A DNA stretch of 28,179 nucleotides from a bacterium (GTDB taxonomy: Bacteria > Patescibacteriota > Minisyncoccia > UBA6257 > Brennerbacteraceae), in contig DAIDAW010000004.1 in NCBI GenBank assembly GCA_027310425.1, forward strand, positions 1 to 28,179. Direction: 5' to 3'. A program made the position numbers and the translations under genes. This document shows, one piece after another, positions 14,824-23,435 of this stretch. A model generated the notes under the pieces. The model worked only from the letters and a program-made list of their open reading frames with translations. It did not search any database and had not been told where the DNA came from. Position 1 is the first letter of the stretch; each line of letters starts with the position of its first letter.

Positions 14824-17277
14824 ATGCGACATCCTCAAACACTGTTCCGGCGTTTTCTGAAAAAAATACAAGCGCTCCCGCTGCGTAAGTACGGAGGTCT
14901 TGCAATCGTAATCAGTGCGGTTTTTGCGCTCGGGGGGGCACTCTGGGCGATCTCGCTCATCGCCTCTCTTCCGAGCCCCGACACCATCACGTCGCGCGTG
15001 CCCAACCAATCAACGAAAATCTGGGACCGTACCGGAACCGTGCTCTTGTACGAAGTGAGCGGCGAAGAACGCAGAACTGTGGTTCCGTTTGAACAAATCC
15101 CTGATGTAGTCCGGAAAGCCACGCTTGCGGCGGAAGACGCGGAATTTTACCAGCATCCTGCTTACGACCTCAAAGCGATGTTCCGCGGACTCGTATGGAA
15201 TCCGATCTTCCGCGGCACAAAAATCCAAGGAGGATCGACCATTACCCAGCAACTTGCCAAAAACGCGTTTCTGACGGACAAGCGCACGGTCAGCCGCAAA
15301 ATCAAAGAAATCGCGCTTGCCATCAAGCTCGAGGAAATCATGTCCAAGGACGAAATTCTTGCGATGTACCTGAACCAGATCCCATACGGATCCAACACCT
15401 ACGGCATCGAGGCTGCGAGCAGAACGTTCTTCGAGAAATCGGCGCAGGACCTTGATCTTGCGCAGGCAGCCCTGCTCGCTGCGCTTCCGAATGCGCCGTC
15501 GCGCCTGTCCCCCTACGGCGCGCGCACGGACGAAATGAAACAACGACAAGAATATATCCTGGACCGCATGGCAGAACTCGGATGGATTACCACGCAACAG
15601 GCGCAGAATGCAAAGCAAGAAAAACTGCAATTCGCAAAAGCGCAGTACGGCATCAAAGCGCCGCATTTCGTATTCTATGTGCGCTCCCTGATCGACGCGA
15701 TGTACGACGAATCATATATACAAACAAACGGACTCAATATCATCACCACGCTCGATTGGAATCTCGAACAGATTGCGGAAAAAGCAGTTGCGGACGGAGC
15801 TGCGCGCAACGACAAAAACTGGCGCGCGGACAATGCAGCGCTTGTTGCCCAAAATCCGAAAACAGGAGAAATCCTCGCTATGGCAGGATCGCGCGACTAT
15901 TTCGATACTGCACGCAACGGCAACGTGAATGTTGCGCTCCAAACCCGCCAGCCAGGATCATCGTTCAAGCCATTCGTATATCTGAAAGCGTTCTCGCTCG
16001 GCTATACTCCCGATACGATTCTTTTTGATGCGCCGACCGAATTCAACGCGCGCTGCAACGCAGACGGAACGCCTGGGCCGGGCATGAAACAGGAAGAATG
16101 CTACAGTCCGGGGAATTATGACCTGAAGTTCCGCGGCCCAGTGTCGCTCCGAAGCGCCTTGGCGCAATCCTTGAACGTGCCCTCGGTTAAACTCCTATAC
16201 CTGGTCGGCATCGATAAAGCGATCGCGACAGCACGCAGCCTTGGTATCACAACTCTAGACAAAGATCCGCAATTCTATGGCTTGCCGCTCACGTTGGGCG
16301 GCGGCGGCGTGCGGCTTCTCGATATGGTCGGCGCATACAGCGCATTCAGCCAAGAAGGCACATTCCGCCCTCAAGTTGCAATCCTGAAAATAAGCGACGC
16401 AAGCGGAAAAACCGTATACGAACCCCGCCCCGAATCCCAGCAGATATTTGATCCGCAATATGTACGAATCCTCAACAGCGTGCTCTCGGATGACACAAGC
16501 AGATACCCTACGTTCCAACCGAACGGCCCGCTTACGATCCCAGGATATCAAGTCGCGGCGAAAACCGGCACGAGCCAAGACTACCGCGACGCGTGGACCT
16601 TCGGCTATACGCCGACGCTCGTTGCGGGTGTCTGGGTCGGCAACAACAACTATTCGCCCATGCAACGCGGCGGAGCAGGTGGATTCGCCGCAGCGCCGAT
16701 CTGGAACGATTTTATGAAACAAGCGCTGCCGAAATTCCCGAATGAACAATTTACTCCTGCGCAATACGCCAACGCGCAAAAACCCATGCTCAATGGCACG
16801 CTCATAGGCCAAACGCCGCAAGGCCCTGCAATTCATGACATCTTGTACTGGGTGAACAAAGCAGATCCACTCGGGCAGCAACCCCAAGATCCTGCGCAGG
16901 ATCCGCAATACCATCACTGGGAATACGGAGCGCAGGGATGGCTTTTACAAAACAGCGGCGCTATTAATTCTTCGCTCCTCGGCACACCGGCTGCGCCACC
17001 TGCAAGCATCAAGTTTCTGGAACCGATTGAAAACAGCGTGATTCAACGCGGATCATCCGTCAAAGTAAGCATTGCGGTGCAGCAAGGAAACACAACCAGA
17101 GTGGAGCTGTATTTCAACAACCAGCTGATTGTCACATTTCCCGCTTCGCCGGATAATCAGTATTCGGTATATTTCGCGCCGCAGACAGTTCAGCAAACCA
17201 ATACGATTCTCGTGCGCGCATTCGACGCGAATAATAATGTTGTACAAGCAAGCATCTCTATCCAAGGGCAACTATAA
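14824..17277 (+). CDS. Class A penicillin-binding protein (PBP1A type)
   Basis: This bifunctional enzyme of 817 aa polymerises glycan strands and cross-links peptides. It has a cytoplasmic basic tail and one membrane helix (about 24-48). The GT51 glycosyltransferase domain (about 80-250) has catalytic EDAEF (E104) and GGSTITQQLAKN (136-147). The transpeptidase domain (about 330-640) has SxxK in PGSSFKPF (S379, K382), SxN in SLN (449-451) and KTGT (580-583). A C-terminal beta-sandwich (about 725-817), like the PBP/Ig-type add-on domains, may bind the wall. All active-site motifs are intact. It stands alone, transcribed away from the 239-aa gene and converging on the dnaA-dnaN group. Start 14824 is the ATG after the -10 box. 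Confidence 0.95.
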   Translation: MRHPQTLFRRFLKKIQALPLRKYGGLAIVISAVFALGGALWAISLIASLPSPDTITSRVPNQSTKIWDRTGTVLLYEVSGEERRTVVPFEQIPDVVRKATLAAEDAEFYQHPAYDLKAMFRGLVWNPIFRGTKIQGGSTITQQLAKNAFLTDKRTVSRKIKEIALAIKLEEIMSKDEILAMYLNQIPYGSNTYGIEAASRTFFEKSAQDLDLAQAALLAALPNAPSRLSPYGARTDEMKQRQEYILDRMAELGWITTQQAQNAKQEKLQFAKAQYGIKAPHFVFYVRSLIDAMYDESYIQTNGLNIITTLDWNLEQIAEKAVADGAARNDKNWRADNAALVAQNPKTGEILAMAGSRDYFDTARNGNVNVALQTRQPGSSFKPFVYLKAFSLGYTPDTILFDAPTEFNARCNADGTPGPGMKQEECYSPGNYDLKFRGPVSLRSALAQSLNVPSVKLLYLVGIDKAIATARSLGITTLDKDPQFYGLPLTLGGGGVRLLDMVGAYSAFSQEGTFRPQVAILKISDASGKTVYEPRPESQQIFDPQYVRILNSVLSDDTSRYPTFQPNGPLTIPGYQVAAKTGTSQDYRDAWTFGYTPTLVAGVWVGNNNYSPMQRGGAGGFAAAPIWNDFMKQALPKFPNEQFTPAQYANAQKPMLNGTLIGQTPQGPAIHDILYWVNKADPLGQQPQDPAQDPQYHHWEYGAQGWLLQNSGAINSSLLGTPAAPPASIKFLEPIENSVIQRGSSVKVSIAVQQGNTTRVELYFNNQLIVTFPASPDNQYSVYFAPQTVQQTNTILVRAFDANNNVVQASISIQGQL

Positions 17278-17287
17278 TATCTGATTC

Positions 17288-17611
17288 CTATAATCTGCCT
17301 GCACTGGGAACCAATTCAAAGTGCTTACTCATTTCTTGAACAGTTTCGTACGCGGCAGTTCCTTGTCTTTCATCATTCTCGCTGATAAAGCGCACGACTT
17401 TTTGGTTAATGACAAACCCCTGCAATGTTACTGGATCATGCTCTCCTCCGATTATTTCTGGAGAATTAGTTCCCAAGTACACAATTTTCACCATGAAGAC
17501 TCCTTCTGTTCCGTTTATGCCCCATCCTTTCAATGTGAAAAAGCTTGATTCCCACTCTTTATCATTATTTTCTTGGTTCTGAAATGTCGAGTCGATACTG
17601 ACCATATTCAT
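17288..17611 (-). CDS. Small soluble protein downstream of dnaN, unknown
   Basis: This 107-aa reading frame begins 12 nt after dnaN and ends 10 nt from the convergent penicillin-binding protein gene. Composition looks coding (segments VKIVYLGTNSPEIIGGEHDP and YETVQEMSKHFELVPS), with no membrane segment. No family is recognised. Start options are ATG 17611, ATG 17605 and an internal ATG at codon 40; the conserved-looking part follows codon 40, so the true protein could be shorter. The gene is AT-richer than its neighbours, which hints at recent acquisition or relaxed constraint. Confidence 0.55.
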   Translation of the reverse strand: MNMVSIDSTFQNQENNDKEWESSFFTLKGWGINGTEGVFMVKIVYLGTNSPEIIGGEHDPVTLQGFVINQKVVRFISENDERQGTAAYETVQEMSKHFELVPSAGRL

Positions 17612-17623
17612 ACATAGAAAGAT

Positions 17624-18742
17624 TTATACCCGCAACGGCATCAGGATGTACAGATACGATGCATCGCCGTGCGCACGCGCAAGAATCGGCTTGTCCTGTC
17701 CGCCGAATCCGATATCAACTGTCTCTTTTGCAGCCAAAGATAGCATGCCGTCAATCAAATACCGGTAATTGAACACCGCGCTGATCTCTTCGCCGTTCAT
17801 ATTTTCAGCAGGAACCGAGGCTTGCGTTTCTCCCACGGATGCGTCTGCGGCGCTTATCGCGATTTCTTTTGTTTTCGGCAGCACGTGCAGCTTCACGTCA
17901 TTCAAACGAGAACTGAATACGCCGCTTACTTTCACTGCTTCCAAAAATCGCTGCGCGGGTACGCTGATTTCAGTTGAAAATATTTTCGGAATGACTGCCT
18001 TATACGCAGGAAATTCTCCTTCTAAAAGGCGTGAAACCATGCGCGTCTCCTTCCACTGGAATCCGATTTGATTCTCATCGACCGCGATCTGAATCGGTTC
18101 GAGTTTTTCCTTTGCGATGCGGACGATTTCCTGGGCGGTACGCAGCGGAATCAGGCATGAAACTTCGTTTTTTGTTTTTGTGCGGATTTCCTGGAGCGGA
18201 ACGGTTTTCTCCGCAAGCCGGAACGTATCGGTTGCGGCAAGCACTAGTCCCTGCGACGGATCGAATGAAAACCATACGCTGGAAAGTTCCGGACGCAGGT
18301 CGGAGGTGCTGGCAGCGCACACCACCTGCTCGAGCGCGTGGCCGAAAAACGCGCTCTCGATTTCGAATGTATGCGTTTCGGCGACTGCTGGAATAATCGG
18401 AAAATCATCAGCCCCTTGGCTCTGAAGCTGGACATGATAGGAATCGGTCTGAATGCTCAACATCTTCCCCTGTACTGCGCACGTGACTTTCGCGTCGTTC
18501 ACTTGATTCAAAAACGAAAGCAGCGGTTTTGCCGGAAGCACCAGCGCGCCTTCGGATTCTATCTTTGCCGGAAACGAAGCGGTAATGCCGATTTCAAGAT
18601 TCGTCGCTTGCACGGTAACCTGATTTTTCTTTGCAGAAACGAGGAATGATCCGAGAATCGGAAGGTGGGAACTTTTTCCGAGTCCGCGTTCCGCGAATGA
18701 AAACGCCTTTTTTATATTTTCCACAAGCGCAATAAAATTCAT
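17624..18742 (-). CDS. dnaN: DNA polymerase III sliding clamp, beta subunit
   Basis: DnaN forms the ring-shaped dimer that holds the replicative polymerase on DNA. At 372 aa it has the normal length for three clamp domains. Recognisable parts are the N-terminal LPILGSFLVSA strand, the FNYRYLIDGM segment in domain 3, and the C-terminal YLYILMPLRV ending (family pattern MPMR[IVL]). It follows dnaA on the same strand after a 235-bp gap with its own TATAAT box, so it can be transcribed both alone and with dnaA. Confidence 0.96.
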   Translation of the reverse strand: MNFIALVENIKKAFSFAERGLGKSSHLPILGSFLVSAKKNQVTVQATNLEIGITASFPAKIESEGALVLPAKPLLSFLNQVNDAKVTCAVQGKMLSIQTDSYHVQLQSQGADDFPIIPAVAETHTFEIESAFFGHALEQVVCAASTSDLRPELSSVWFSFDPSQGLVLAATDTFRLAEKTVPLQEIRTKTKNEVSCLIPLRTAQEIVRIAKEKLEPIQIAVDENQIGFQWKETRMVSRLLEGEFPAYKAVIPKIFSTEISVPAQRFLEAVKVSGVFSSRLNDVKLHVLPKTKEIAISAADASVGETQASVPAENMNGEEISAVFNYRYLIDGMLSLAAKETVDIGFGGQDKPILARAHGDASYLYILMPLRV

Positions 18743-18977
18743 AGAAGAGTAATAAATAAGTTATATAAATTTATCGTTGTTATTATAGCGTACTGAAATG
18801 GGGATAACGGATGATTTTATGAAGCCAGAATGCGGTTTATTGTTTTTTTGCGTTGTGCGCATAGGGAGTATTCCGTGTGGATAGGCAGGGGATTTGGATA
18901 GCGCACAGGGGGACTGGGAAAATGATGTGCCGCGTTTATACCATCATATGCAGGCGTTATGCACTGGATGTCCACGA
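18743..18977. other. dnaA-dnaN intergenic region with promoter and weak DnaA boxes
   Basis: On the minus strand TATAAT (18787-18782) is the likely -10 of dnaN, 39 nt before its ATG. The leader is very AT-rich (18748-18790). Near-consensus DnaA boxes occur at 18876-18884 (TGTGGATAG, one mismatch on the other strand) and 18957-18965 (TTATGCACT, one mismatch). It could be an auxiliary part of the origin. Confidence 0.45.
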
Positions 18978-20348
18978 TCATGCAGCGTAGTAAATTTTTT
19001 CTTTGATTGCGTTGATTTCCTGGGAGAGCTGCATATCGTATTCGAGCTGCTCCCCGATTTTTTCGCACGCATGGATGACGGTGGTATGGTCCCTGCCGCC
19101 GAGTTTTCCGCCGATCGCAGGGTATGAAAGTTTCAAGACTTCGCGCAACAGATACATCAGGACCTGGCGCGGCTTGACCAGTTCTTTCGCGCGTGACTGC
19201 TTCATGATGCCGTCCTCGCTGATATCGTAAAATTCAACGATTGTTTTCAGAATGGTTTTTGCCGTAACTGTTTTTGCATTGGGATGCGTGAGTTCCGAAA
19301 GGATTGTTTCGACTTCTTTGGGCGAGGGATCCCTGCCTTTGATGGCGGCATATGTCAGAATGCGGTTGAGCGCGCCTTCCAGCTCGCGGATATTTTTTTG
19401 CACCGCAAACGCAATGACTTCCAGGGTTTTTTCGTCCAGGGAAGCCTGTTTTTGCAGGAGTTTTGCCTTTAAAATGGCGATGCGGGTCGCGAGATCGGGC
19501 ATTGAGATGTCGGCGATCATGCCGCCTTCGAAGCGCGAGCGCAGCCGATCTTCGATGGAAGGAATGGCTTTGGGCGGCCGGTCGGATGAGAAAACAATTT
19601 GTTTGTTTTTCGTGTGCAGGTCATTGAATGTATGGAATAATTCTTCTTGCAACTTATCTTTTGCCGCGAAGAATTGCACGTCGTCGATGAGGAGCACGTC
19701 GATTGCGCGGAACGTGCGCTTGAACTCGTTCATTTTCTGTTTCCGGATCGCTTCCACGAGGTCTTCACTGAACTGTTCGGACGTCACGTATTTGATCCGC
19801 TTTTTTTGTCCGAACCGCGCCTTGATGTCATTTCCGATCGCGTGCATGAGGTGTGTTTTACCAAGCCCCACGCCGCCGTAAATGAAAAGCGGATTATACT
19901 TGATGCCCGGGTTTTCCGAAATGGCACGCGCTGCGGCGTGCGCAAGTTCATTGTGTGATCCGACGATGAATGAATCGAAGGTGTAGCGCGCATTGAGATT
20001 CGTGTCGCGGTCCACCGTGATGCCACCTAGATCGAGTGGTGCGATATCCGGTTCCACGATAACGGCAGGTTTGTGCGCTATCCGGTGCTCCTGTTTTCTC
20101 GCCGCTGGATGGATGATATATTCAACCGATTTCACGTCTTCGTCGATATCTCGGAGCGCTTTCAGGATGATTTTATGATAGCGTTTTTCCAGCCATTCTT
20201 TCGTGAATCCGTTGTGGCATGCGATCACGACAGTACCATTTTCTTTTTTTACCGGAAAAGAATTTTTGAACCACGTGACGAAATTCGCGCGCGTGATGCT
20301 CAATTCGATTTCGTTGAGCGCTGCTTGCCAAGTGTCGTGGATATCCAT
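18978..20348 (-). CDS. dnaA: Chromosomal replication initiator DnaA
   Basis: DnaA binds the origin, forms an ATP-dependent filament and melts DNA. The 456-aa protein has domain I (about 1-80), a short domain II, an AAA+ domain with Walker A GGVGLGKTH (158-166), Walker B LLIDD (219-223) and sensor 2 RELEGALNR (321-329), and domain IV with the DNA-binding signature GGRDHTTVIHA (417-427). All key motifs are intact. dnaA is divergent from rpmH, with the putative origin between them. A promoter with TTGAGT, a 16-nt spacer and TACAAT lies 36 nt before the ATG and overlaps DnaA-box-like sequences, so autoregulation is likely. Confidence 0.98.
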   Translation of the reverse strand: MDIHDTWQAALNEIELSITRANFVTWFKNSFPVKKENGTVVIACHNGFTKEWLEKRYHKIILKALRDIDEDVKSVEYIIHPAARKQEHRIAHKPAVIVEPDIAPLDLGGITVDRDTNLNARYTFDSFIVGSHNELAHAAARAISENPGIKYNPLFIYGGVGLGKTHLMHAIGNDIKARFGQKKRIKYVTSEQFSEDLVEAIRKQKMNEFKRTFRAIDVLLIDDVQFFAAKDKLQEELFHTFNDLHTKNKQIVFSSDRPPKAIPSIEDRLRSRFEGGMIADISMPDLATRIAILKAKLLQKQASLDEKTLEVIAFAVQKNIRELEGALNRILTYAAIKGRDPSPKEVETILSELTHPNAKTVTAKTILKTIVEFYDISEDGIMKQSRAKELVKPRQVLMYLLREVLKLSYPAIGGKLGGRDHTTVIHACEKIGEQLEYDMQLSQEINAIKEKIYYAA

Positions 20349-20384
20349 AGCGGAAGAAAGATTACTGTGTATTCGCGTTACCGT

Positions 20385-20412
20385 ATTGTACGTGCGCCAG
20401 AAACAAACTCAA
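20385..20412 (-). promoter_or_regulatory. dnaA promoter
   Basis: TTGAGT (20412-20407), a 16-nt spacer and TACAAT (20390-20385) on the minus strand. A DnaA-box-like site (20366-20374) lies just downstream of the start point. Confidence 0.5.
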
Positions 20413-20484
20413 TGTATGCGGACGCGCCCTTGTGTACTCGGTGTGTATAACGTGTGTATAACTGCGCGTACGGTAGGCATGCGA

Positions 20485-20514
20485 TTGACCTGGTCCGGCA
20501 TATCGTGATACAGT
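20485..20514 (+). promoter_or_regulatory. rpmH operon promoter
   Basis: TTGACC (20485-20490), an 18-nt spacer and TACAGT (20509-20514). The leader of about 30 nt contains the perfect DnaA box at 20540-20548, so DnaA could repress it. Confidence 0.45.
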
Positions 20515-20551
20515 ATCGGATACAAGCTAATTTTCTGTTTTATCCACAGAA

Positions 20552-20686
20552 ATGTCAATAACGTATCAGCCGAACAAGCGGAAAAGAAGCAAGACGCACG
20601 GATTTTTGGTCCGTTCCCGCACGAAATCAGGCAGGAATCTCCTGAAGCGCAGGATGCACAAAGGCAGGAAGCGGCTTGCTCCGTAG
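20552..20686 (+). CDS. rpmH: Ribosomal protein L34
   Basis: This 44-aa, very basic protein starts MSITYQPNKRKRSKTHGF and ends RMHKGRKRLAP. The L34 core pattern (PNKRKRxKxHGFxxR, then KSGRNLLKRRMHKGRKRL) is unmistakable. It is a structural protein of the large ribosomal subunit. It leads the rpmH-rnpA-yidC-jag operon, the standard order next to bacterial origins. The gene is short enough to be skipped by length-filtered gene calling. Confidence 0.96.
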   Translation: MSITYQPNKRKRSKTHGFLVRSRTKSGRNLLKRRMHKGRKRLAP

Positions 20687-20690
20687 CTTT

Positions 20691-21023
20691 ATGGCATCCA
20701 GAGTTTTGAGTCGCGCGCAATTTTCCCGCATCCTGCGCACAGGATCCCGTACAACCGCGGGACCGGTGCGCGCGTATTGGCTTCACATTTCCGGCGTTGC
20801 CAACGCGTTCGGGCTTACGATCAAAAACGGGACGTTGGGCCGCGCAGTCGATCGTAATCGGTGGAAACGGATTATGCGCGAAATCGTGCGGAGCACGGGA
20901 TTTCTCAAGGGAAATGGGTGCGCGATTGTGTTTGTGCTCTTCGCGAAACCGGATCGCGCATTGACGCGCGCAGCCTGGGATCCGCTTGTATCGGGTATTT
21001 TGGATACGGCAGGAGCATGCTGA
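20691..21023 (+). CDS. rnpA: Ribonuclease P protein component
   Basis: This 110-aa basic protein helps the RNase P RNA cut 5' leaders from pre-tRNAs. The hallmark RNRWKRIMRE (55-64; family RNRxKRxxRE) is present, preceded by FGLTIKNGTLGRAV. ATG 20691, 4 nt after the rpmH stop, is chosen; a TTG at 20676 would overlap rpmH. Its TGA precedes the yidC ATG by one base. The RNase P RNA gene was not found in the window. Confidence 0.93.
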   Translation: MASRVLSRAQFSRILRTGSRTTAGPVRAYWLHISGVANAFGLTIKNGTLGRAVDRNRWKRIMREIVRSTGFLKGNGCAIVFVLFAKPDRALTRAAWDPLVSGILDTAGAC

Positions 21024-21024
21024 T

Positions 21025-21717
21025 ATGTTTCAAACGTTTTTCGTACAACCTCTTTTCAACGCGCTTATCCTGGTGTACCAGAATCTTCCGGTGCACGATT
21101 TCGGGATCGCGGTGATTATCCTCGTCGTGGGCATCCGGATTCTTCTCTGGCCGCTGTTCGAGCGCGCAGTGCGTTCTCAAGTACTCGTGACGAAAATCCA
21201 GCCAGCGGTGCAGAAAATTCAGAAAGAGCATAAAGACGATCCAGTGCGCCAGAGCCAGGAATTGATGGCGCTGTACCGCGAAAGCGGATTTAATCCGTTC
21301 ATGAGCTTTTTCGTGGTACTCATTCAACTCCCGATTTTGCTCGCGCTCTATCGCGTATTTTTGAATGGCATCCAAGGGAACGGCGTTGATTTGCTCTATC
21401 CGTGGGTGAATCGAGCATACCCGTTTTCAACACTTTTTCTTTCGTGGATCGACCTTTCCAAGCCGTTTTTGGGGCTCACGCTTCTCGCGTGCGCAGTGCA
21501 GTTCGGACAATCATGGCAAATGGTGCGCAAGCAGGCAGGATCCGGACCGCAGGCAGCCGCGTCTCAGGCAATGGCATGGATTTCTCCCCTGCTTACTTTT
21601 ATCCTGCTGTTTCAGCTTCCTTCGGTCGTTGGTCTGTATTGGACTGCGACAACCGTGATTTCGATCGTGCAGCAGTACGCGGTTCAGCGCAAGTTTTCCT
21701 TGGAAGAGAAAAAATAA
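21025..21717 (+). CDS. yidC: YidC/Oxa1-family membrane insertase
   Basis: YidC inserts and folds membrane proteins with or without Sec. This 230-aa form lacks the large periplasmic domain of E. coli YidC and matches the short Oxa1/Gram-positive type. It has five hydrophobic segments (about 10-20, 24-45, 92-112, 147-163 and 187-215) and the conserved groove arginine in VVGIRILLWP (R38), followed by a basic amphipathic cytoplasmic hairpin (KIQPAVQKIQKEHK). No lipoprotein signal is seen. ATG 21025 has AGGAG about 9 nt upstream inside rnpA. A short basic/acidic tail (RKFSLEEKK) ends the protein. Confidence 0.95.
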   Translation: MFQTFFVQPLFNALILVYQNLPVHDFGIAVIILVVGIRILLWPLFERAVRSQVLVTKIQPAVQKIQKEHKDDPVRQSQELMALYRESGFNPFMSFFVVLIQLPILLALYRVFLNGIQGNGVDLLYPWVNRAYPFSTLFLSWIDLSKPFLGLTLLACAVQFGQSWQMVRKQAGSGPQAAASQAMAWISPLLTFILLFQLPSVVGLYWTATTVISIVQQYAVQRKFSLEEKK

Positions 21718-21733
21718 ACCCAACTCGATTTCT

Positions 21734-22198
21734 ATGGATCAAGAAATTTTACAATCGCTTGCGGAATTTGCCCGATCATTGCTGCGCATCGGCATGTTCG
21801 GCGATCCGGAACGCGTTGACGTAACCAAGGATGGCGAGAAAGCAATGCGGGTTGACGTGGCATTGCATGATGCCCGCCTGGTCATCGGTCCGAACGGGGA
21901 TCATTTGCGCGCCTGGGGCGAAGTGTTTGAGCGGTTTGCGTCGAAGCGCGCCGGCTTGCATATTGCCGTGACGATGGACGCGAATAATTATCGGTGGCAG
22001 AACGAAGAGCGTTTGCGCGAAATCGCGCGCCATGCGGCCAAGGAAGCGATGTTTACGCGCTCTTCGGTGAAATTGCAGCCTATGAATGCGTATGAGCGCA
22101 GGATCGTGCATGCGGAACTTGCGCTGCGCCCTGATGTGCATACGGAAAGCGACGGCGAAGATCCGAACCGCTGCGTAGTCGTCAAGCCGCTCGTTTAG
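21734..22198 (+). CDS. jag: RNA-binding protein Jag/KhpB (KH-R3H)
   Basis: This 154-aa protein carries a KH-type domain with GxxG in IGPNGDHL (51-58) and a C-terminal R3H domain (R122-x3-H126, then the CVVVKP strand), the Jag/KhpB pair. The extra N-terminal Jag domain found in Firmicutes is missing, so this is a short form. KhpB proteins bind RNA and influence cell division and wall growth in other bacteria; here that is only inferred. It ends the rpmH operon, 16 nt after yidC, followed by a strong terminator. Confidence 0.9.
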   Translation: MDQEILQSLAEFARSLLRIGMFGDPERVDVTKDGEKAMRVDVALHDARLVIGPNGDHLRAWGEVFERFASKRAGLHIAVTMDANNYRWQNEERLREIARHAAKEAMFTRSSVKLQPMNAYERRIVHAELALRPDVHTESDGEDPNRCVVVKPLV

Positions 22199-22207
22199 CG
22201 GCATTTT

Positions 22208-22245
22208 GAAAACAGCGCAGGCGCGAAAGCGCCTGCGCTGTTTTC
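22208..22245. terminator. Very strong bidirectional terminator
   Basis: A 17-bp perfect stem (GAAAACAGCGCAGGCGC / GCGCCTGCGCTGTTTTC) with a GAAA tetraloop lies between convergent jag and the TolB-like gene. Confidence 0.93.
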
Positions 22246-22256
22246 CTGCCCCGTAA

Positions 22257-23414
22257 TTATTTGATGCGCATTTTGTAGAGCGCACGGTCAGCGCGGTTGA
22301 TGAACGTGAGGAATGTTTCGTCGGGGCTTACGGACAGCGAGAGCGCATCGTAGGGCGTCTGCTCTGCATAGGTTGTGAACTCTCCCGTTTTGACATTGAG
22401 CTTTGCAAACGAATCCTTTGTCGATATGATGCCGCGCCAATAATCAAATGGCAACATGGCGGTGCCGGTGTTCCATTGCTTGGGAAACGCGCAGTAGATT
22501 GATTGGCTGTCCTGCGTCCATGCGCATTTGTGCGTCAGCGTGGAAAATGGCGCTTGCGTCATCTGCGTTCCTTTGAGAATATACGTTGAGATGGCATTGC
22601 CGTTCTGCGCGCTGAACTGCATGAGGAGCATGGTACCGTCTGGCGACGGAATAGCTTCGAATCCGTATACCGGCGATTCGCCAGTCGGCAGCTGTATGAC
22701 CGTAAGCTGTTTTGTCTTGAACGAATACGAAAAAAGCGCGGGGATAGGCAGAAGCGGCGTTGGTTTTTCGTAGAACAGAAGCGTGTCCTGGATTGGCCAC
22801 AACACGCGGACGTTTTCCCCAAGGCCCGGCGCAATGATGGTTTTCTCGCCCGTACCATCAGATTTTACAGTTGCGATGAATGCTTGTCCTGCCGCGGGAT
22901 TCCAGGAATAAAATGCGATGAGTTTCCCGTCCGGGCTCCAGATTGGGTCGCGCATGAAATCAGGAAGATCGAATTGTAAATTCTGTTCAAGGTCAAGACT
23001 GTAGAACGTGCGAGTATCGTATTCGGACGAATTGAGTATGATTTTTTTGCGATCCGGAGACCAACGCGCGTCCGTGATACCTTCGAATACGGTTTGTGAA
23101 AGTTTGGTTTCTTGGTTTGCGTTGAGCGCCAAAGACATGACGTTCGCGGTTTGGTCGGTAAGGTCGAAATACATTACATTCTGGATTCCTGCCTGCGGGT
23201 CGGCAACGCGGTGGTCAGTCAGCTTCACGAATTGCGCCTGAGGATTCTGCGCTTGACTTTGCTGCGGCGTGGGAACAAGAGAAGCGACGGGCGTGCGCGC
23301 AGGAGGTGCTGGCTGCGCACCCGGTTTTTTCGTGAAAAAGAAGAATATGATCCATCCTGCCACGATGATGAACCCGAGTACGCTGACAACGAGAGTAAGT
23401 TGGCGCCTGTTCAT
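22257..23414 (-). CDS. Membrane-anchored TolB-like beta-propeller protein
   Basis: This 385-aa protein has an N-terminal membrane anchor (about 8-28), a Pro/Ala/Gln-rich linker (31-60) and a propeller built of repeats with the TolB/PD40 signature WSPD (118-121, 159-162) and related motifs (PSPDGT, WTQDSQ, VSPDET). The propeller faces outside the cytoplasmic membrane and probably binds proteins. No catalytic motif is seen. It ends the VirB4 gene group but has its own extended -10 promoter 6 nt before the ATG. Confidence 0.85.
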   Translation of the reverse strand: MNRRQLTLVVSVLGFIIVAGWIIFFFFTKKPGAQPAPPARTPVASLVPTPQQSQAQNPQAQFVKLTDHRVADPQAGIQNVMYFDLTDQTANVMSLALNANQETKLSQTVFEGITDARWSPDRKKIILNSSEYDTRTFYSLDLEQNLQFDLPDFMRDPIWSPDGKLIAFYSWNPAAGQAFIATVKSDGTGEKTIIAPGLGENVRVLWPIQDTLLFYEKPTPLLPIPALFSYSFKTKQLTVIQLPTGESPVYGFEAIPSPDGTMLLMQFSAQNGNAISTYILKGTQMTQAPFSTLTHKCAWTQDSQSIYCAFPKQWNTGTAMLPFDYWRGIISTKDSFAKLNVKTGEFTTYAEQTPYDALSLSVSPDETFLTFINRADRALYKMRIK

Positions 23415-23420
23415 AATGTC

Positions 23421-23429
23421 AGTATAGCA
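23421..23429 (-). promoter_or_regulatory. Extended -10 promoter of the TolB-like gene
   Basis: TGCTATACT on the minus strand, with 6 nt to the ATG: the same sequence and spacing as the ruvB promoter. Confidence 0.55.
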
Positions 23430-23435
23430 ATATTC

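Larger units (their letters stand above)
20349..20551. other. Putative oriC with periodic DnaA boxes
   Basis: Between divergent dnaA and rpmH. Two exact TTATACACA boxes, read on the minus strand, lie at 20442-20450 and 20453-20461. A weaker repeat in the same 11-nt register is at 20431-20439, and another box-like site is at 20366-20374. A perfect TTATCCACA on the plus strand is at 20540-20548, just before rpmH. The 11-nt register puts the boxes on one helical face. Placement at the dnaA-rpmH junction is the classic bacterial origin position; a melting element is not certain. Confidence 0.7.

Noticed and set aside
17321..17548. Plus-strand reading frame opposite the 107-aa gene
   Set aside because: Cys/His-rich, unnatural composition and no start signals; the minus-strand frame looks coding and follows dnaN.
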